Shown here one piece after another: positions 19,801 through 28,326 of a DNA stretch of 64,000 nt. Both the position numbers and the translations under genes were made by a program. Where the stretch lies: the NCBI GenBank assembly GCA_040222855.1, contig JAVKCD010000025.1, positions 620,001 to 684,000 on the forward strand. The letters are read 5' to 3'. Every line of letters starts with the position of its first letter. Position 1 is the stretch's first letter. The notes under the pieces are model-generated. The model did no database searches and was not told the origin of the DNA. It saw only the letters and a list, made by a program, of their open reading frames with translations. The stretch is from Phycisphaeraceae bacterium. GTDB taxonomy: Bacteria > Planctomycetota > Phycisphaerae > Phycisphaerales > Phycisphaeraceae.

Positions 19801-20807
19801 CACACCTCCGCATGGCCATCGAAGTCTTTGACGCGCAAGGCAAGTCACTCATGGTCAGCCGAGACCTCAGCGAGGTCCGTCGCCGCTTCGGCCTCGATCT
19901 CGACTCCGAGGTCATCCCGGATGACCAAGCCTCGCCCTGGCCCCGCGTCGGCATCACCCGCTGGGACTTCGACGACCTCCCCGAATCCATTGAAGTCAAA
20001 CGTGGCGGTTTGACCCTCCGTGCCTTCCCGGTCCTTCGAGATGAAAGGCAGACCGTCTCGCTCCGCCTGATGCAGGACCCCGACCAGGCCCACGCTGAGA
20101 TGATGCGCGGACTGATCCGGCTCATCAGTCTCCAGATCGAGAGCGGACTTCGCCATCGCCTACGCCACGACCTCCGCATGGACAAACTGCGCCTCGACTT
20201 CGCCACCCTGGGCGACAGCCGAACCCTCGAGTCACAACTCATCGACCGCATCATCGAACGTGCTTACCTCGACGATGGCATCCCGATCCGACGCCGCTCT
20301 GCCTACGAGTCCCGACTCGACCGCGGCTGGAATCGACTTGAGCCCGTTACCGATGACATCCTCACCCGCACACAAGCCATCCTCACCCACTGGCAGAAGG
20401 CCTGTCTCGCAGCCGATCGAGTTCAGCGGCGCGAACCCTCTGCCGCAGCCGACCTCAATGGACAGATCGGCTACCTCATCCAACCTGCCTTCCTGATCCG
20501 CACACCATGGCCCTGGCTCGCCCAGTTCCCCCGATACCTCCGCGCCGCCGAACTCCGTGTCGAGAAAATCGAACGCGGCGAAGCCGGTCGCGATCGCCAA
20601 CAGATGAAGCGGCTCGCCTTCTGGTGGAACCGCTACGCCAAACGCGCCACCGAACACCGCGCCGCCAGCCTCCACGATGACCAACTCGACCACCTCCGCT
20701 GGATGCTCGAAGAGTACCGCGTATCCCTCTTCGCCCAGGAACTGGGCACCGCCGTCGCCATCTCAGACCGCAAGCTCGAAGACCAATGGGCCCGCGTCAA
20801 AGGCTGA
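16893..20807 (+). CDS. hrpA: ATP-dependent RNA helicase HrpA (DEAH box)
   Basis: 1304 residues, full length for HrpA (about 1300 in E. coli). Helicase motifs in order are I GETGSGKSTQLP (about residue 103), II DEAH (about 199), III SAT (about 230) and VI QRKGRCGRVGPG (about 405). The HA2/OB region and a long C-terminal DUF3418-type region follow. It unwinds RNA in the cytoplasm using NTP and in other bacteria helps rescue stalled ribosomes and process mRNA. The ATG at 16893 has no Shine-Dalgarno but a -10-like TAAGCT just upstream. It sits alone between the giant surface gene and the chaperonin operon. Confidence 0.95.
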   Translation: MPRSDQVDWTRLTARLDRVMAADRAHLKDLIKRCQNAERDGHAYDQHRARLDQRIEASQARYENRRARRPAISYPVDLPITAHADQIADLIRDHQAIVICGETGSGKSTQLPMIALQAGRGVSGLIGHTQPRRIAARSVAARVAEELGSPLGRDVGFKIRFTDTTSADGYIKVMTDGVLLAELQSDPLLTAYDTLIIDEAHERSLNIDFLLAALRRILDRRTDLKLLMTSATIDPKRFSDHFATQGKPAPIVEVAGRSYPVDVRYRPVEPTESNPEGDPTRALMDAIDEAFHDGPGDVLVFVATERDVRETSRLLRGRYETKRSNSVDILPLYARLTSPEQNRVFRAHQRRRIVIATNVAESSITVPGVRYVVDTGLARISRFSSRARVQRLPIEPVSKASADQRKGRCGRVGPGVCIRLFSEEDYEAREAYTPPEILRTNLAAVILRSMGLGLGTLERLPLLEQPRPTRISDGRKTLYELGAIDNNGKLSRIGQQLARMPVDPRVGRMVFAADRENALSEVIIIAAALEVGDPRDRPAEQTTQADAAHDRFADERSDFMAYLELWDFYHDLKDKLSRNQLRKACAQNFLSPTRMHEWTEIHRQLREVALAGGLKPQPRKDDFDAIHRSLLTGLLSGLAYLKDEREYIGAGNQKLVLWPGSGLAKRKPKWIVAAELVETTRRFARTVAQVDPNWIEPLAEHLIKRSYREPLWDRAAGSVMADERVSLFGLPVIPKRRVRYGRIDPQASRKIFIHQALVAGDVDLIDKAFQANRELVGQIEVLEAKARKRGLLAESHAIYDYYDKTLPAGVFDVVTLRQWLKQERQRNPNAMRMSRKDALKEDADWVTPEAFPDTIRFGRLDLPLVYRLEPGDQRDGVTVEVPREAVGQLDAHRINWLVPGLLPEKIESLIRLLPKETRRRLVPAPEIARKAASLLAFGHGGFREALARTLTDLAQAPVEANWINTTRVEPHLRMAIEVFDAQGKSLMVSRDLSEVRRRFGLDLDSEVIPDDQASPWPRVGITRWDFDDLPESIEVKRGGLTLRAFPVLRDERQTVSLRLMQDPDQAHAEMMRGLIRLISLQIESGLRHRLRHDLRMDKLRLDFATLGDSRTLESQLIDRIIERAYLDDGIPIRRRSAYESRLDRGWNRLEPVTDDILTRTQAILTHWQKACLAADRVQRREPSAAADLNGQIGYLIQPAFLIRTPWPWLAQFPRYLRAAELRVEKIERGEAGRDRQQMKRLAFWWNRYAKRATEHRAASLHDDQLDHLRWMLEEYRVSLFAQELGTAVAISDRKLEDQWARVKG

Positions 20808-20919
20808 CCCAGGCTGGCAGTGCTGTCAGACTCAACCATGCCAGCCTGCCAGCATGACAGCAGACCAGCCAGCCACGCCCTGTCCCTCTGACAGCGATAC
20901 TCAACCTAACTCTCTGTTA

Positions 20920-20943
20920 TTGATTGATTTAGCTAACAATCAA
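20920..20943 (+). promoter_or_regulatory. AT-rich palindrome upstream of groEL1, candidate operator
   Basis: TTGATTG (20920-20926) and CAATCAA (20937-20943) flank the self-complementary TTAGCTAA (20929-20936). The left arm has two extra bases, so the palindrome is imperfect. It sits in the AT-richest part of the 269-base gap before groEL1. The standard heat-shock operator CIRCE (TTAGCACTC and its complement) is absent, so this is the best candidate regulator site for the chaperonin operon. A GC-rich hairpin just after hrpA (GCTGGCAG near 20813 pairing with CTGCCAGC near 20848) has no T-run. Confidence 0.4.
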
Positions 20944-21076
20944 AACCCTGCCAAAGACATCCTCACACTGGCCCACCCCTTGCGGTATCCCACAGAGTCG
21001 GACCAACCCGACGTGCTGTACCCGCACAACAACCAAGCAACCGTCCCACTGGGACCCTGCTGGAGAACGACGAAAC

Positions 21077-22774
21077 ATGGCCGCCAAAGACCTCGTATTT
21101 GAAACCGAAGCACGCAAAAAACTCCTGGCTGGCGTTCAAAAGCTCTCCGCCGCCGTCAAGAGCACCCTCGGCCCCCGTGGCCGTAACGCGGTGATCGACA
21201 AGAGCTGGGGCGGACCAACCGTCACCAAAGATGGCGTCACCGTTGCCGAAGAAATCGAACTCCTCGACCCCGACGAGAACATGGGCGCCCAGCTCGTCAA
21301 AGAAGCCGCCAGCAAGACCTCCGACAAGGCTGGCGACGGGACCACGACCTCGACCGTCCTCGCCGAAGCCCTCGTCAAGGAAGGGCTCCGCCAGATCACC
21401 GCAGGTGCCGATGCCAATGCCCTGGTCCGCGGGATGAAGATCGGCGTCGAGCAGGTCGTCGCCAGCATCGGTAAGCTCGCCAAGCCCATCGACGCCACCC
21501 GCAAGGACGACATCGCCAACGTCGCCGCCATCAGCGCCAACAACGACATGACCATCGGCAAGATCATGGCCGATGCGTTTATGAAGGTCGGCAAGGACGG
21601 CGTCATCACCGTCGAAGAAGGCAAGAGCCTCGAAACCTACGTCGATGTCGTCGAAGGCATGCAGTTCGACCGCGGCTTCCTCAGCCCCAACTTCGTCACC
21701 GACCAGGACGCCATGGCCGCCGAACTCGAAAAGGCCTTCATCCTCGTCTACGAAGATAAGATCGACACCATCCAGAAACTGGTCCCCGTCCTCGAAAAGA
21801 TTCAGGGAACCAAGCGTCCGCTCCTGGTCATCGCCGAAGACGTCTCTGGCGAAGCCCTCGCCACCCTCGTCATCAATAAGCTCCGCGGCGTCCTCAATGT
21901 CTGTGCCGTCAAGGCTCCGGGCTACGGCGACCGCCGCAAAGCCATGCTCCAGGACATCGCCGTTCTCACCGGCGGCACCGCCATCATGAAGGACCTCGGC
22001 ATCGACCTCGACAAGGTCGAACTCGAGCACCTCGGCGTGGCCAAGAAGATCACCATCGACGCCGACAACACCACCATCATCGAGGGCGCTGGCGACTCGA
22101 AGCAGATACAGGCCCGCATCGAGCAGATCCGCCGCGAGATCGAGACCACCTCCAGCGACTACGACCGCGAGAAACTGCAGGAACGCCTCGCCAAGCTCGC
22201 TGGCGGCGTCGCCCAGATCTACGTCGGAGCCGCCTCCGAAGCCGAACTCAAAGAGAAGAAGGCACGCGTCGAAGACGCCCTCCACGCCACCCGCGCCGCC
22301 GTCGAAGAAGGCATCGTCCCCGGCGGCGGAGTCAGCTTCATCCGTGCCATCGACGCCCTCTCGAAGCTCAAAGTCAACTCCGAGGACGAACAGGTCGGCA
22401 TCGACGTCGTGCGGCGTGCCCTACAAGTGCCACTCCGAACCATCGCCGACAACGCCGGCGAACGCGGAACCGTCGTTGTTCAGAAAGTCGCCGCAGGCAA
22501 GGGTTCCTTCGGCTTCGACGCCCTCAAACTCGAATACACCGACCTAGTTGAGCGTGGCATCATCACCCCCGCCAAAGTTGACCGTACCGCCCTGCAAAAC
22601 GCCTCCTCTGTTGCCTCGCTTCTGCTGACCTGCGATTGCACCGTCACCTCCATCCCTGAAGACGAGCCCGCCGGTGCTGGTGCTGGCGGCCCGGGTGGAA
22701 TGGGTGGAATGGGCGGCGGCATGCCGGGCATGGGTGGAATGGGCGGTATGGGTGGCATGCCCGGAATGATGTAA
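21077..22774 (+). CDS. groEL: Chaperonin GroEL, copy 1 (with Gly-Met tail)
   Basis: 565 residues, a full-length Hsp60 that folds substrate proteins in an ATP-driven double ring with GroES. ATPase motifs are intact: KDGVTVAEE near residue 50 and [14 protein letters not shown] near 88, with the conserved [13 protein letters not shown] region near 375. The C-terminus has an extended Gly-Gly-Met-type tail (repeats of GMGGM), slightly longer than in E. coli. GGAGAA precedes the ATG. It is the first gene of a groEL-groES-groEL operon, which is unusual because groES normally leads. Confidence 0.97.
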   Translation: MAAKDLVFETEARKKLLAGVQKLSAAVKSTLGPRGRNAVIDKSWGGPTVTKDGVTVAEEIELLDPDENMGAQLVKEAASKTSDKAGDGTTTSTVLAEALVKEGLRQITAGADANALVRGMKIGVEQVVASIGKLAKPIDATRKDDIANVAAISANNDMTIGKIMADAFMKVGKDGVITVEEGKSLETYVDVVEGMQFDRGFLSPNFVTDQDAMAAELEKAFILVYEDKIDTIQKLVPVLEKIQGTKRPLLVIAEDVSGEALATLVINKLRGVLNVCAVKAPGYGDRRKAMLQDIAVLTGGTAIMKDLGIDLDKVELEHLGVAKKITIDADNTTIIEGAGDSKQIQARIEQIRREIETTSSDYDREKLQERLAKLAGGVAQIYVGAASEAELKEKKARVEDALHATRAAVEEGIVPGGGVSFIRAIDALSKLKVNSEDEQVGIDVVRRALQVPLRTIADNAGERGTVVVQKVAAGKGSFGFDALKLEYTDLVERGIITPAKVDRTALQNASSVASLLLTCDCTVTSIPEDEPAGAGAGGPGGMGGMGGGMPGMGGMGGMGGMPGMM

Positions 22775-22864
22775 ACCACCAACTGCCACACCACTTTCAA
22801 TCAGCACGTTCACTGATCAAACACAACCAAACCAACACCCTCAAAGAGAGGCACGGATAAAAAC

Positions 22865-23191
22865 ATGGCCACTGCCACCAAAACCAAGACCAAAATCTCC
22901 ACCAAGATCAAGCCCATCGACGACCGCGTCGTGGTCCAGCCCGAGGCCAGTGAAGAGAAGACGGCCAGCGGCATCTTCCTCCCCGAGTCCGCCAAGGAAA
23001 AGCCGGTCTCCGGTACCGTCATCGCCATCGGACCCGGCAAGCTCCAGGACGATGGCAACCGTACCCCCCTCAGTGTCAAGAAGGGCGACAAAGTGCTCTA
23101 CGGCAAGTACGCCGGGACCGAAATCGAGATCGATGGCGTCGAGGTCAAGATCATGCGCGAGAGCGAACTGCTCGGCGTGGTCGAGGGCTAA
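22865..23191 (+). CDS. groES: Co-chaperonin GroES
   Basis: 108 residues. The Cpn10 fold starts at IKPIDDRVVVQPE (about residue 17), followed by the mobile loop (ASEEKTASGIFLPESAKEKP) and GTVIAIGPGK; it ends in MRESELLGVVEG. The N-terminus carries an extra 12-15 Thr/Lys-rich residues (ATATKTKTKIS) compared with the roughly 97-residue family norm. It caps the GroEL ring. It lies between the two groEL genes, 90 bases after the first and 87 before the second. Confidence 0.96.
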   Translation: MATATKTKTKISTKIKPIDDRVVVQPEASEEKTASGIFLPESAKEKPVSGTVIAIGPGKLQDDGNRTPLSVKKGDKVLYGKYAGTEIEIDGVEVKIMRESELLGVVEG

Positions 23192-23278
23192 CACCAGCCC
23201 GCAACCTGAATCGTCACAGCTCCACCAACCGTGAATGACTTGGCTGGCTCACCGCCCGCCAGAGAGGACCAGCTAACG

Positions 23279-24892
23279 ATGTCCAAGAAACAAATGATCT
23301 ACGGAGCCGAGGCCGCCGTCGAACTCCGCAAAGGCCTTGAAAAACTCGCCGCAGCCGTCAAGGTCACCATGGGACCCACCGGCCGCAACGTGGTGATGGA
23401 AAAATCCTACGGCGGACCCAAGGTCACCAAGGACGGCGTCTCCGTCGCTAAGGAAGTCGAGATCGCCGAACCCTTCCAGAACATGGGAGCCAAGATGGTC
23501 GTTGAGGTCGCCAAGCGCACCTCCGACAAGGCTGGCGACGGAACCACCACCGCCACTGTGCTCGCCGAAGCCATCTACAACGCCGGTCTCAAGCACGTCA
23601 CCGCAGGTGCCAACCCCATCGCACTCCAGCGTGGCATCAACGCCGCCGCCGAAGTCGCTGGCGAAGCGCTCACCGCCATGGCCACCAAGTGCAAGGGCAA
23701 GGATGACCTCAAGAAGGTCGCCACCGTCTCCGCCAATCACGACATCGAAATCGGTGAGATCATTGCCGAAGCGATCCACAAGGTCGGGGCCGATGGCGTG
23801 GTCGAAGTCGAAGAAGGCAAGTCCGCCGATACAACCCTCGACTACGTCGAAGGCATGCAGTTCGACAAAGGCTACCTCTCCCCCTACTTCATGACAGACC
23901 CCGGCACCCAGGAATGCGTCCTCGAAGACGCCCTGATCCTCATCCACGAGAAGAAGATCAGCAACCTCCCCGACCTTCTGCCCCTGCTCAACAAGGTCGC
24001 GATGGCGCAAAAGCCTCTTCTCATCATCGCCGAAGACGTTGAGAACGAAGCTCTGGCTGCCCTCGTGGTCAACCGCCTCCGCGGCATCCTCAAGGTCGCC
24101 GCCGTCAAGGCCCCGGGCTTCGGTGATCGTCGCAAAGCCATGCTCGGCGACATCGCCGCCCTCACCGGCGGAACCTTCCTGAGCGAAGACCTGGGCCAGC
24201 AACTCGAGACCGTCGAGATCGACGCCCTTGGCTCGGCCAAGCGAATCGTCATCGACAAGGATTCGACGACCGTCATCGAAGGTGCCGGCAAGAAGAAGGA
24301 CATCAACCAACGCATCGATCAGATCCGCACCCAGATCGAAAAAACCACCAGTGACTACGACCGCGAAAAGCTCCAGGAGCGGCTCGCCAAGCTCTCCGGC
24401 GGCGTCGCCATCATCCGCGTCGGCGGGGCCACCGAGACCGCGATGAAAGAACGCAAAGACCGAGTCGATGACGCTCTCGCCGCAACCAAAGCCGCCGCCA
24501 ACGAGGGCTACGTCCCGGGCGGCGGAGTCGCTCTCGTCCGCACCATCGAAGCTATCGAAGCCGCCCGCGCCAAGGCCAAGGGCGATGACAAACTCGGCTA
24601 CGACATCATCGCCGAAGCCGTCGAAGTCCCGCTACGGCAGATCGTCGAAAACGGCGGCGGAGACGGCTACGTCGTCATCGAAAAAGTCCAGGAGCACAAG
24701 GGCAACTACGGCTACAACGCGGCCACTGGCGAGTTCACCGATCTCGTCAAGGCCGGCATCATCGACCCCGCTCTGGTCCCACGCACCGCCCTGATCAATG
24801 CCGCCTCTGTCGCAGGCCTCATGCTCACGACCAACGTCTTGGTCACCGAGCTGAAGGAAGACGACGAACCAGTCCCCGGCGCGGTTGCCTGA
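23279..24892 (+). CDS. groEL: Chaperonin GroEL, copy 2 (no Gly-Met tail)
   Basis: 537 residues. The ATG at 23279 (MSKKQMIYG) is preceded by GAGAGGA; an upstream in-frame GTG at 23231 adds 16 unlikely residues. ATPase motifs are intact ([30 protein letters not shown]). It ends in [13 protein letters not shown], so the Gly-Gly-Met tail is missing. It clearly differs from copy 1 and is not a recent duplicate. A strong terminator follows at 24927-24954, closing the operon. Copies may serve different substrates or conditions; which is the housekeeping one cannot be told here. Confidence 0.97.
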   Translation: MSKKQMIYGAEAAVELRKGLEKLAAAVKVTMGPTGRNVVMEKSYGGPKVTKDGVSVAKEVEIAEPFQNMGAKMVVEVAKRTSDKAGDGTTTATVLAEAIYNAGLKHVTAGANPIALQRGINAAAEVAGEALTAMATKCKGKDDLKKVATVSANHDIEIGEIIAEAIHKVGADGVVEVEEGKSADTTLDYVEGMQFDKGYLSPYFMTDPGTQECVLEDALILIHEKKISNLPDLLPLLNKVAMAQKPLLIIAEDVENEALAALVVNRLRGILKVAAVKAPGFGDRRKAMLGDIAALTGGTFLSEDLGQQLETVEIDALGSAKRIVIDKDSTTVIEGAGKKKDINQRIDQIRTQIEKTTSDYDREKLQERLAKLSGGVAIIRVGGATETAMKERKDRVDDALAATKAAANEGYVPGGGVALVRTIEAIEAARAKAKGDDKLGYDIIAEAVEVPLRQIVENGGGDGYVVIEKVQEHKGNYGYNAATGEFTDLVKAGIIDPALVPRTALINAASVAGLMLTTNVLVTELKEDDEPVPGAVA

Positions 24893-24926
24893 TCAAGCAG
24901 CATCGACTGTCACGACGATGAAACAC

Positions 24927-24954
24927 GGGCCCAGGGAACTCCCTGGGCCCTTTT
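24927..24954 (+). terminator. Rho-independent terminator after the groEL-groES-groEL operon
   Basis: GGGCCCAGGGA pairs with TCCCTGGGCCC around a short loop (24927-24950) and is followed by TTTT (24951-24954). It ends 23 bases before dnaJ, so dnaJ needs its own promoter or read-through. Confidence 0.88.
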
Positions 24955-24977
24955 CAGAAGCAGCATCAAGAGGTCTC

Positions 24978-26114
24978 ATGGCAACCGATCGCGACTACTA
25001 CAGCGTGCTTGGCTTAGAGAAGTCGGCCGATGCCGACACCATTAAGCGCGCTTACCGAAAACTCGCGATGAAGCATCACCCAGACCGCAACCCAGGCGAC
25101 GCCGAGGCCGAAGCCAAGTTCAAAGAAGCCGCCGAAGCCTACGAAGTCCTCTCTGACGCGCAGAAACGACAACGCTACGACCAGTACGGACACGCCGGAC
25201 TCCGCGGAACCAGCGGGCATGACTTCAACTCCATGCGCGCCGACGACATCTTCTCGATCTTCGAGGATATCTTCGGCGACGCCAGAGCTGGCGGAAGACG
25301 CTCTCGAGGTGGGCAGCGCGCCCGCCGAGGATACGACCTCGAAACCGAGGTCGAGATCAGCCTCGAAGACGTCGCAAACGGCACCGAACGTGAAGTCGAG
25401 TTCACCCGACAAGACACCTGCGAAACCTGCACCGGCACCGGTGCCAAACCCGGCTCGTCACCAGTCACCTGCGTGACCTGCGGCGGGGTCGGCCAGGTCC
25501 AGCAGCAGGGCTTCGGCGGGATGTTCCGCATCGCCACACCCTGCCCCGCTTGCCGTGGCGCCGGCCGCGTCATCAAAGATGCCTGTACCACCTGCAAAGG
25601 CTCCGGCCGCCAACCACGACACCGCATCCTGTCCGTTCGCATCCCACCGGGCATCCACGATGGTCAGGCCATCCGCGTCCCAGGCGAAGGCGAGCCCGGC
25701 AGCCAGGGCGGGCCCCGTGGCGACCTCCACGTCGTCGTCCGCATCACCAAGCACGCCCTCTTCGATCGTGATGACGACAACCTCATCCTCAGGATGCCCG
25801 TGAGCTTCGCGCAGATGACTCTCGGCGCCGAGATCGAAGTCCCCGGCCTCGGCCAGGAACACAAGACCTCCATCAAACCCGGAACCCAGCACGGCGAAAC
25901 CCTCCGCCTCCGCGGGGCAGGCCTTCCCAATCTCCGAGGCGGCTCCACTGGCGACCTCATCGTCGTGCTCCAGGTCGAAGTCCCCCGAAAACTCACCTCC
26001 AAGCAGCAAAAACTCCTCCGCGAGTACGCCGAGACCGAAGACCACGATGTCCTCCCCGAAGCCCGAGGCTTCTGGGACCGCATGCGCGAGTACATTGGAA
26101 CAGCCAAAGATTAG
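24978..26114 (+). CDS. dnaJ: Chaperone DnaJ (type I Hsp40)
   Basis: 378 residues; start [12 protein letters not shown] at 24978, with AAGAGG upstream. The J domain carries HPD (in [11 protein letters not shown], about residues 36-38). A linker takes the place of a short Gly/Phe region. Four zinc-binding repeats are seen: [24 protein letters not shown] and [10 protein letters not shown]-terminal substrate domain follows. It delivers clients to DnaK and stimulates its ATPase. It is followed 15 bases later by grpE; dnaK itself is not in the window. Confidence 0.97.
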   Translation: MATDRDYYSVLGLEKSADADTIKRAYRKLAMKHHPDRNPGDAEAEAKFKEAAEAYEVLSDAQKRQRYDQYGHAGLRGTSGHDFNSMRADDIFSIFEDIFGDARAGGRRSRGGQRARRGYDLETEVEISLEDVANGTEREVEFTRQDTCETCTGTGAKPGSSPVTCVTCGGVGQVQQQGFGGMFRIATPCPACRGAGRVIKDACTTCKGSGRQPRHRILSVRIPPGIHDGQAIRVPGEGEPGSQGGPRGDLHVVVRITKHALFDRDDDNLILRMPVSFAQMTLGAEIEVPGLGQEHKTSIKPGTQHGETLRLRGAGLPNLRGGSTGDLIVVLQVEVPRKLTSKQQKLLREYAETEDHDVLPEARGFWDRMREYIGTAKD

Positions 26115-26129
26115 TGACCGGAGCTCGTC

Positions 26130-26675
26130 ATGACAGACAACACACCCCCCACCGACGAACACAACAACCCCGATACCGAGCAGCACGATGATACGGGCCT
26201 GGAACTAACTCCAGAAGAACCCTTGAGTGAACTCGAACAACTCAGAATCGAACGCGACGAGTTCGAGTCCAAGTTCCTCCGCGCTGCCGCTGACTACCAG
26301 AACTACGCACGACGCGCAGGGCTCAACGCAGACGCCGCCCGCGAGCAGGCCGTCTTCGACACCGCCAAGAAACTCGTCAGCGTCATGGACGCTTTCGATC
26401 GCGCCCTCGCTATCGACCCTGAAAAAACCACCATCACCGACCTCCTCGCCGGTGTCAGCCTCGTCCGCGAAGAGTTCCTCAAAACCCTCAACTCCCTAGG
26501 CGTCGAACGCATCGAAGCCCAACCCGGCGAACCCTTTGACCCCGCTCGCCATGAAGCACTCATGCGCGCCAACTCCGACGACTACGAACCCAACCACGTC
26601 GTCCAGCAGTTCCAGCCCGGCTACGCTGCCCGCGGCAAAACCGTTCGCGGAGCACAGGTCAGCGTCAGCGCCTGA
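26130..26675 (+). CDS. grpE: Nucleotide exchange factor GrpE
   Basis: 181 residues. An acidic, disordered N-terminus (about 1-35) precedes the coiled-coil LEQLRIERDEFESKFLRAAADYQNYARR and a C-terminal beta domain (GEPFDPARHEALMR, VVQQFQPGYAARGKTVRGAQVSVS). It releases ADP from DnaK in the DnaK-DnaJ cycle. Transcription is probably joint with dnaJ (15-base gap). Confidence 0.96.
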   Translation: MTDNTPPTDEHNNPDTEQHDDTGLELTPEEPLSELEQLRIERDEFESKFLRAAADYQNYARRAGLNADAAREQAVFDTAKKLVSVMDAFDRALAIDPEKTTITDLLAGVSLVREEFLKTLNSLGVERIEAQPGEPFDPARHEALMRANSDDYEPNHVVQQFQPGYAARGKTVRGAQVSVSA

Positions 26676-26704
26676 CCCAGGCACCAAGCCACAAGAGACC
26701 CAAC

Positions 26705-27052
26705 ATGCCGACCTACGAATACCTCTGCCAGGCCTGCGAGCACCAGTTCGATGAGTTCCAGCCCATCACCGCCAAGCCACTCCGCAAATGCCCCGAATGC
26801 GGAAAGCAAAAACTCAAACGCCTGATCGGCACCGGCGCTGGCATCATCTTCAAAGGCTCCGGCTTCTACGAAACCGACTACCGCTCCGACGCCTACCAGA
26901 AGTCCGCCAAAGCCGAGACTGACGCCGGCAAACCCAAGGACGAGAAGAAAGCCGACACCAAGCCGGCAACCGACGCCGCCAAAACGCAAGCCAAATCCGA
27001 GAAACCCGCCGCTGAAGCCACGAAATCAGCCGAAAAACCCACAAAATCATAA
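26705..27052 (+). CDS. FmdB-type zinc-ribbon protein
   Basis: 115 residues. The N-terminal MPTYEYLCQACEHQFDEFQ with CxxC at about 9-12 and a second CPEC (about 30-33) form the FmdB/zinc-ribbon regulatory domain; GSGFYETDYRS is the typical end of that domain. The last 45 residues are a Lys/Ala/Glu-rich low-complexity tail. The role is unknown; the family was first tied to formamidase regulation, but most members have no demonstrated function. It lies 29 bases after grpE and 11 before tyrS. Confidence 0.85.
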   Translation: MPTYEYLCQACEHQFDEFQPITAKPLRKCPECGKQKLKRLIGTGAGIIFKGSGFYETDYRSDAYQKSAKAETDAGKPKDEKKADTKPATDAAKTQAKSEKPAAEATKSAEKPTKS

Positions 27053-27063
27053 CGTGTAACCGG

Positions 27064-28317
27064 ATGCCCCAAGCCCAAGCAACCACCTCCGACAACCTCT
27101 ACGACGTGCTCTCCGAGCGCGGCCTTGTCGCCCAATCCACCGACGCTGACATCCGCAAACGACTCGAAAAACCCCTCAAGGCCTACATCGGCTTCGACCC
27201 CACCGCCGACTCCCTCCACGTCGGCTCCCTCGTCCCCATCATGACCCTCGCCTGGCTCAGCCGCTGCGGGCACAAACCCATCGTCGTCGTTGGCGGGGCC
27301 ACCGCGCTTGTCGGCGACCCCTCCGGCAAAACCGAATCACGCCAGATGCTCACCCGCGAACAGATCGACACCAACGCCGCCGCGATGGTCAAGCAGATCG
27401 GCCGCATCGTTCCCTTTGGGGACGCACCCAACCACGCCATCATGCTCAACAACGCCGACTGGCTCGCATCACTGAGCTGGATCGAACTGCTCCGCGATGT
27501 CGGCAGCCGTGTCTCCGTAAACCGAATGCTATCGATGGAAAGCGTCAAAGCACGCATCGACAGCGAGTCTGGCATCAGCTACCTCGAGTTCAGCTACATG
27601 ATCATGCAGGCTTACGACTTCGCACACCTTCACCGCGAACACGGCTGCACCCTCCAGATGGGCGGGCAGGATCAGTGGGGCAACATCGTCATGGGCGTTG
27701 AACTCGCCCGCAAACTCGATGACGCCTCACTCGCCGGACTCACCATGCCCCTCATCACCAAACCCGATGGCGGGAAGTTCGGCAAGACCGAAGCCGGCAA
27801 CGTCTGGCTCGACCCCAACCGCACCAGCCCCTACGCCTTCTACCAGTTCTGGCGCAACACCCCCGATGACGCCGTCGGCCCCTACCTTCGCTACTTCACC
27901 TTCCTGCCGATAGACCAAATCCAAACCCTCGAACAACGCCAGGGCCAGGAACTCAACGCCGCCAAAGAAACCCTCGCCTACGAGGTCACCACCATCGTCC
28001 ATGGCAAGGACCAGGCCAATAAAGCCCAGGAAGACTCACGAAAAGCCTTCGGCGCTGCGCAAGACGTCACCGGCGACAGCATCCCCCACGCGCCGATCGC
28101 CGAAAACGAACTCACCACCATTCGCGACCTCTTGGTGACCAGTAAACTCGCTGCCTCCAATGGCGAAGCCAAAAAACTTATCCAGGGCGGTGGCGTACGC
28201 CTCGGTGACGAAAAAATCAGCGATTTTAACCGGCCTGTGAGCAGAAACGACGCCCCGGAGGGGTATCTCCTCCTGAGGGTGGGGAAGAAGCGACTCTTCC
28301 GCTTCGACCTGGCCTAG
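27064..28317 (+). CDS. tyrS: Tyrosyl-tRNA synthetase
   Basis: 417 residues. It charges tRNA-Tyr in the cytoplasm. The class I signature appears as a HIGH-like motif in YIGFDPTADSLHVGSL (about residues 41-56). GGQDQWGN (about 200) is also visible, and the KMSKS-like motif is KFGKTEAGN (about 240). The C-terminus (about 350-417) is an S4 RNA-binding domain (AASNGEAKKLIQGGGVRLG). The ATG at 27064 follows the zinc-ribbon gene by 11 bases. Confidence 0.97.
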   Translation: MPQAQATTSDNLYDVLSERGLVAQSTDADIRKRLEKPLKAYIGFDPTADSLHVGSLVPIMTLAWLSRCGHKPIVVVGGATALVGDPSGKTESRQMLTREQIDTNAAAMVKQIGRIVPFGDAPNHAIMLNNADWLASLSWIELLRDVGSRVSVNRMLSMESVKARIDSESGISYLEFSYMIMQAYDFAHLHREHGCTLQMGGQDQWGNIVMGVELARKLDDASLAGLTMPLITKPDGGKFGKTEAGNVWLDPNRTSPYAFYQFWRNTPDDAVGPYLRYFTFLPIDQIQTLEQRQGQELNAAKETLAYEVTTIVHGKDQANKAQEDSRKAFGAAQDVTGDSIPHAPIAENELTTIRDLLVTSKLAASNGEAKKLIQGGGVRLGDEKISDFNRPVSRNDAPEGYLLLRVGKKRLFRFDLA

Positions 28318-28326
28318 AGACACACC

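Noticed and set aside
20808-21076. CIRCE operator upstream of groEL1
   Set aside because: TTAGCACTC and its complement are absent; only an unrelated AT-rich palindrome is present.
20963-22285. 440-codon open frame on the minus strand
   Set aside because: Antisense to groEL1; the protein is a Gly/Asp/Val-rich artefact of GC-rich third positions.
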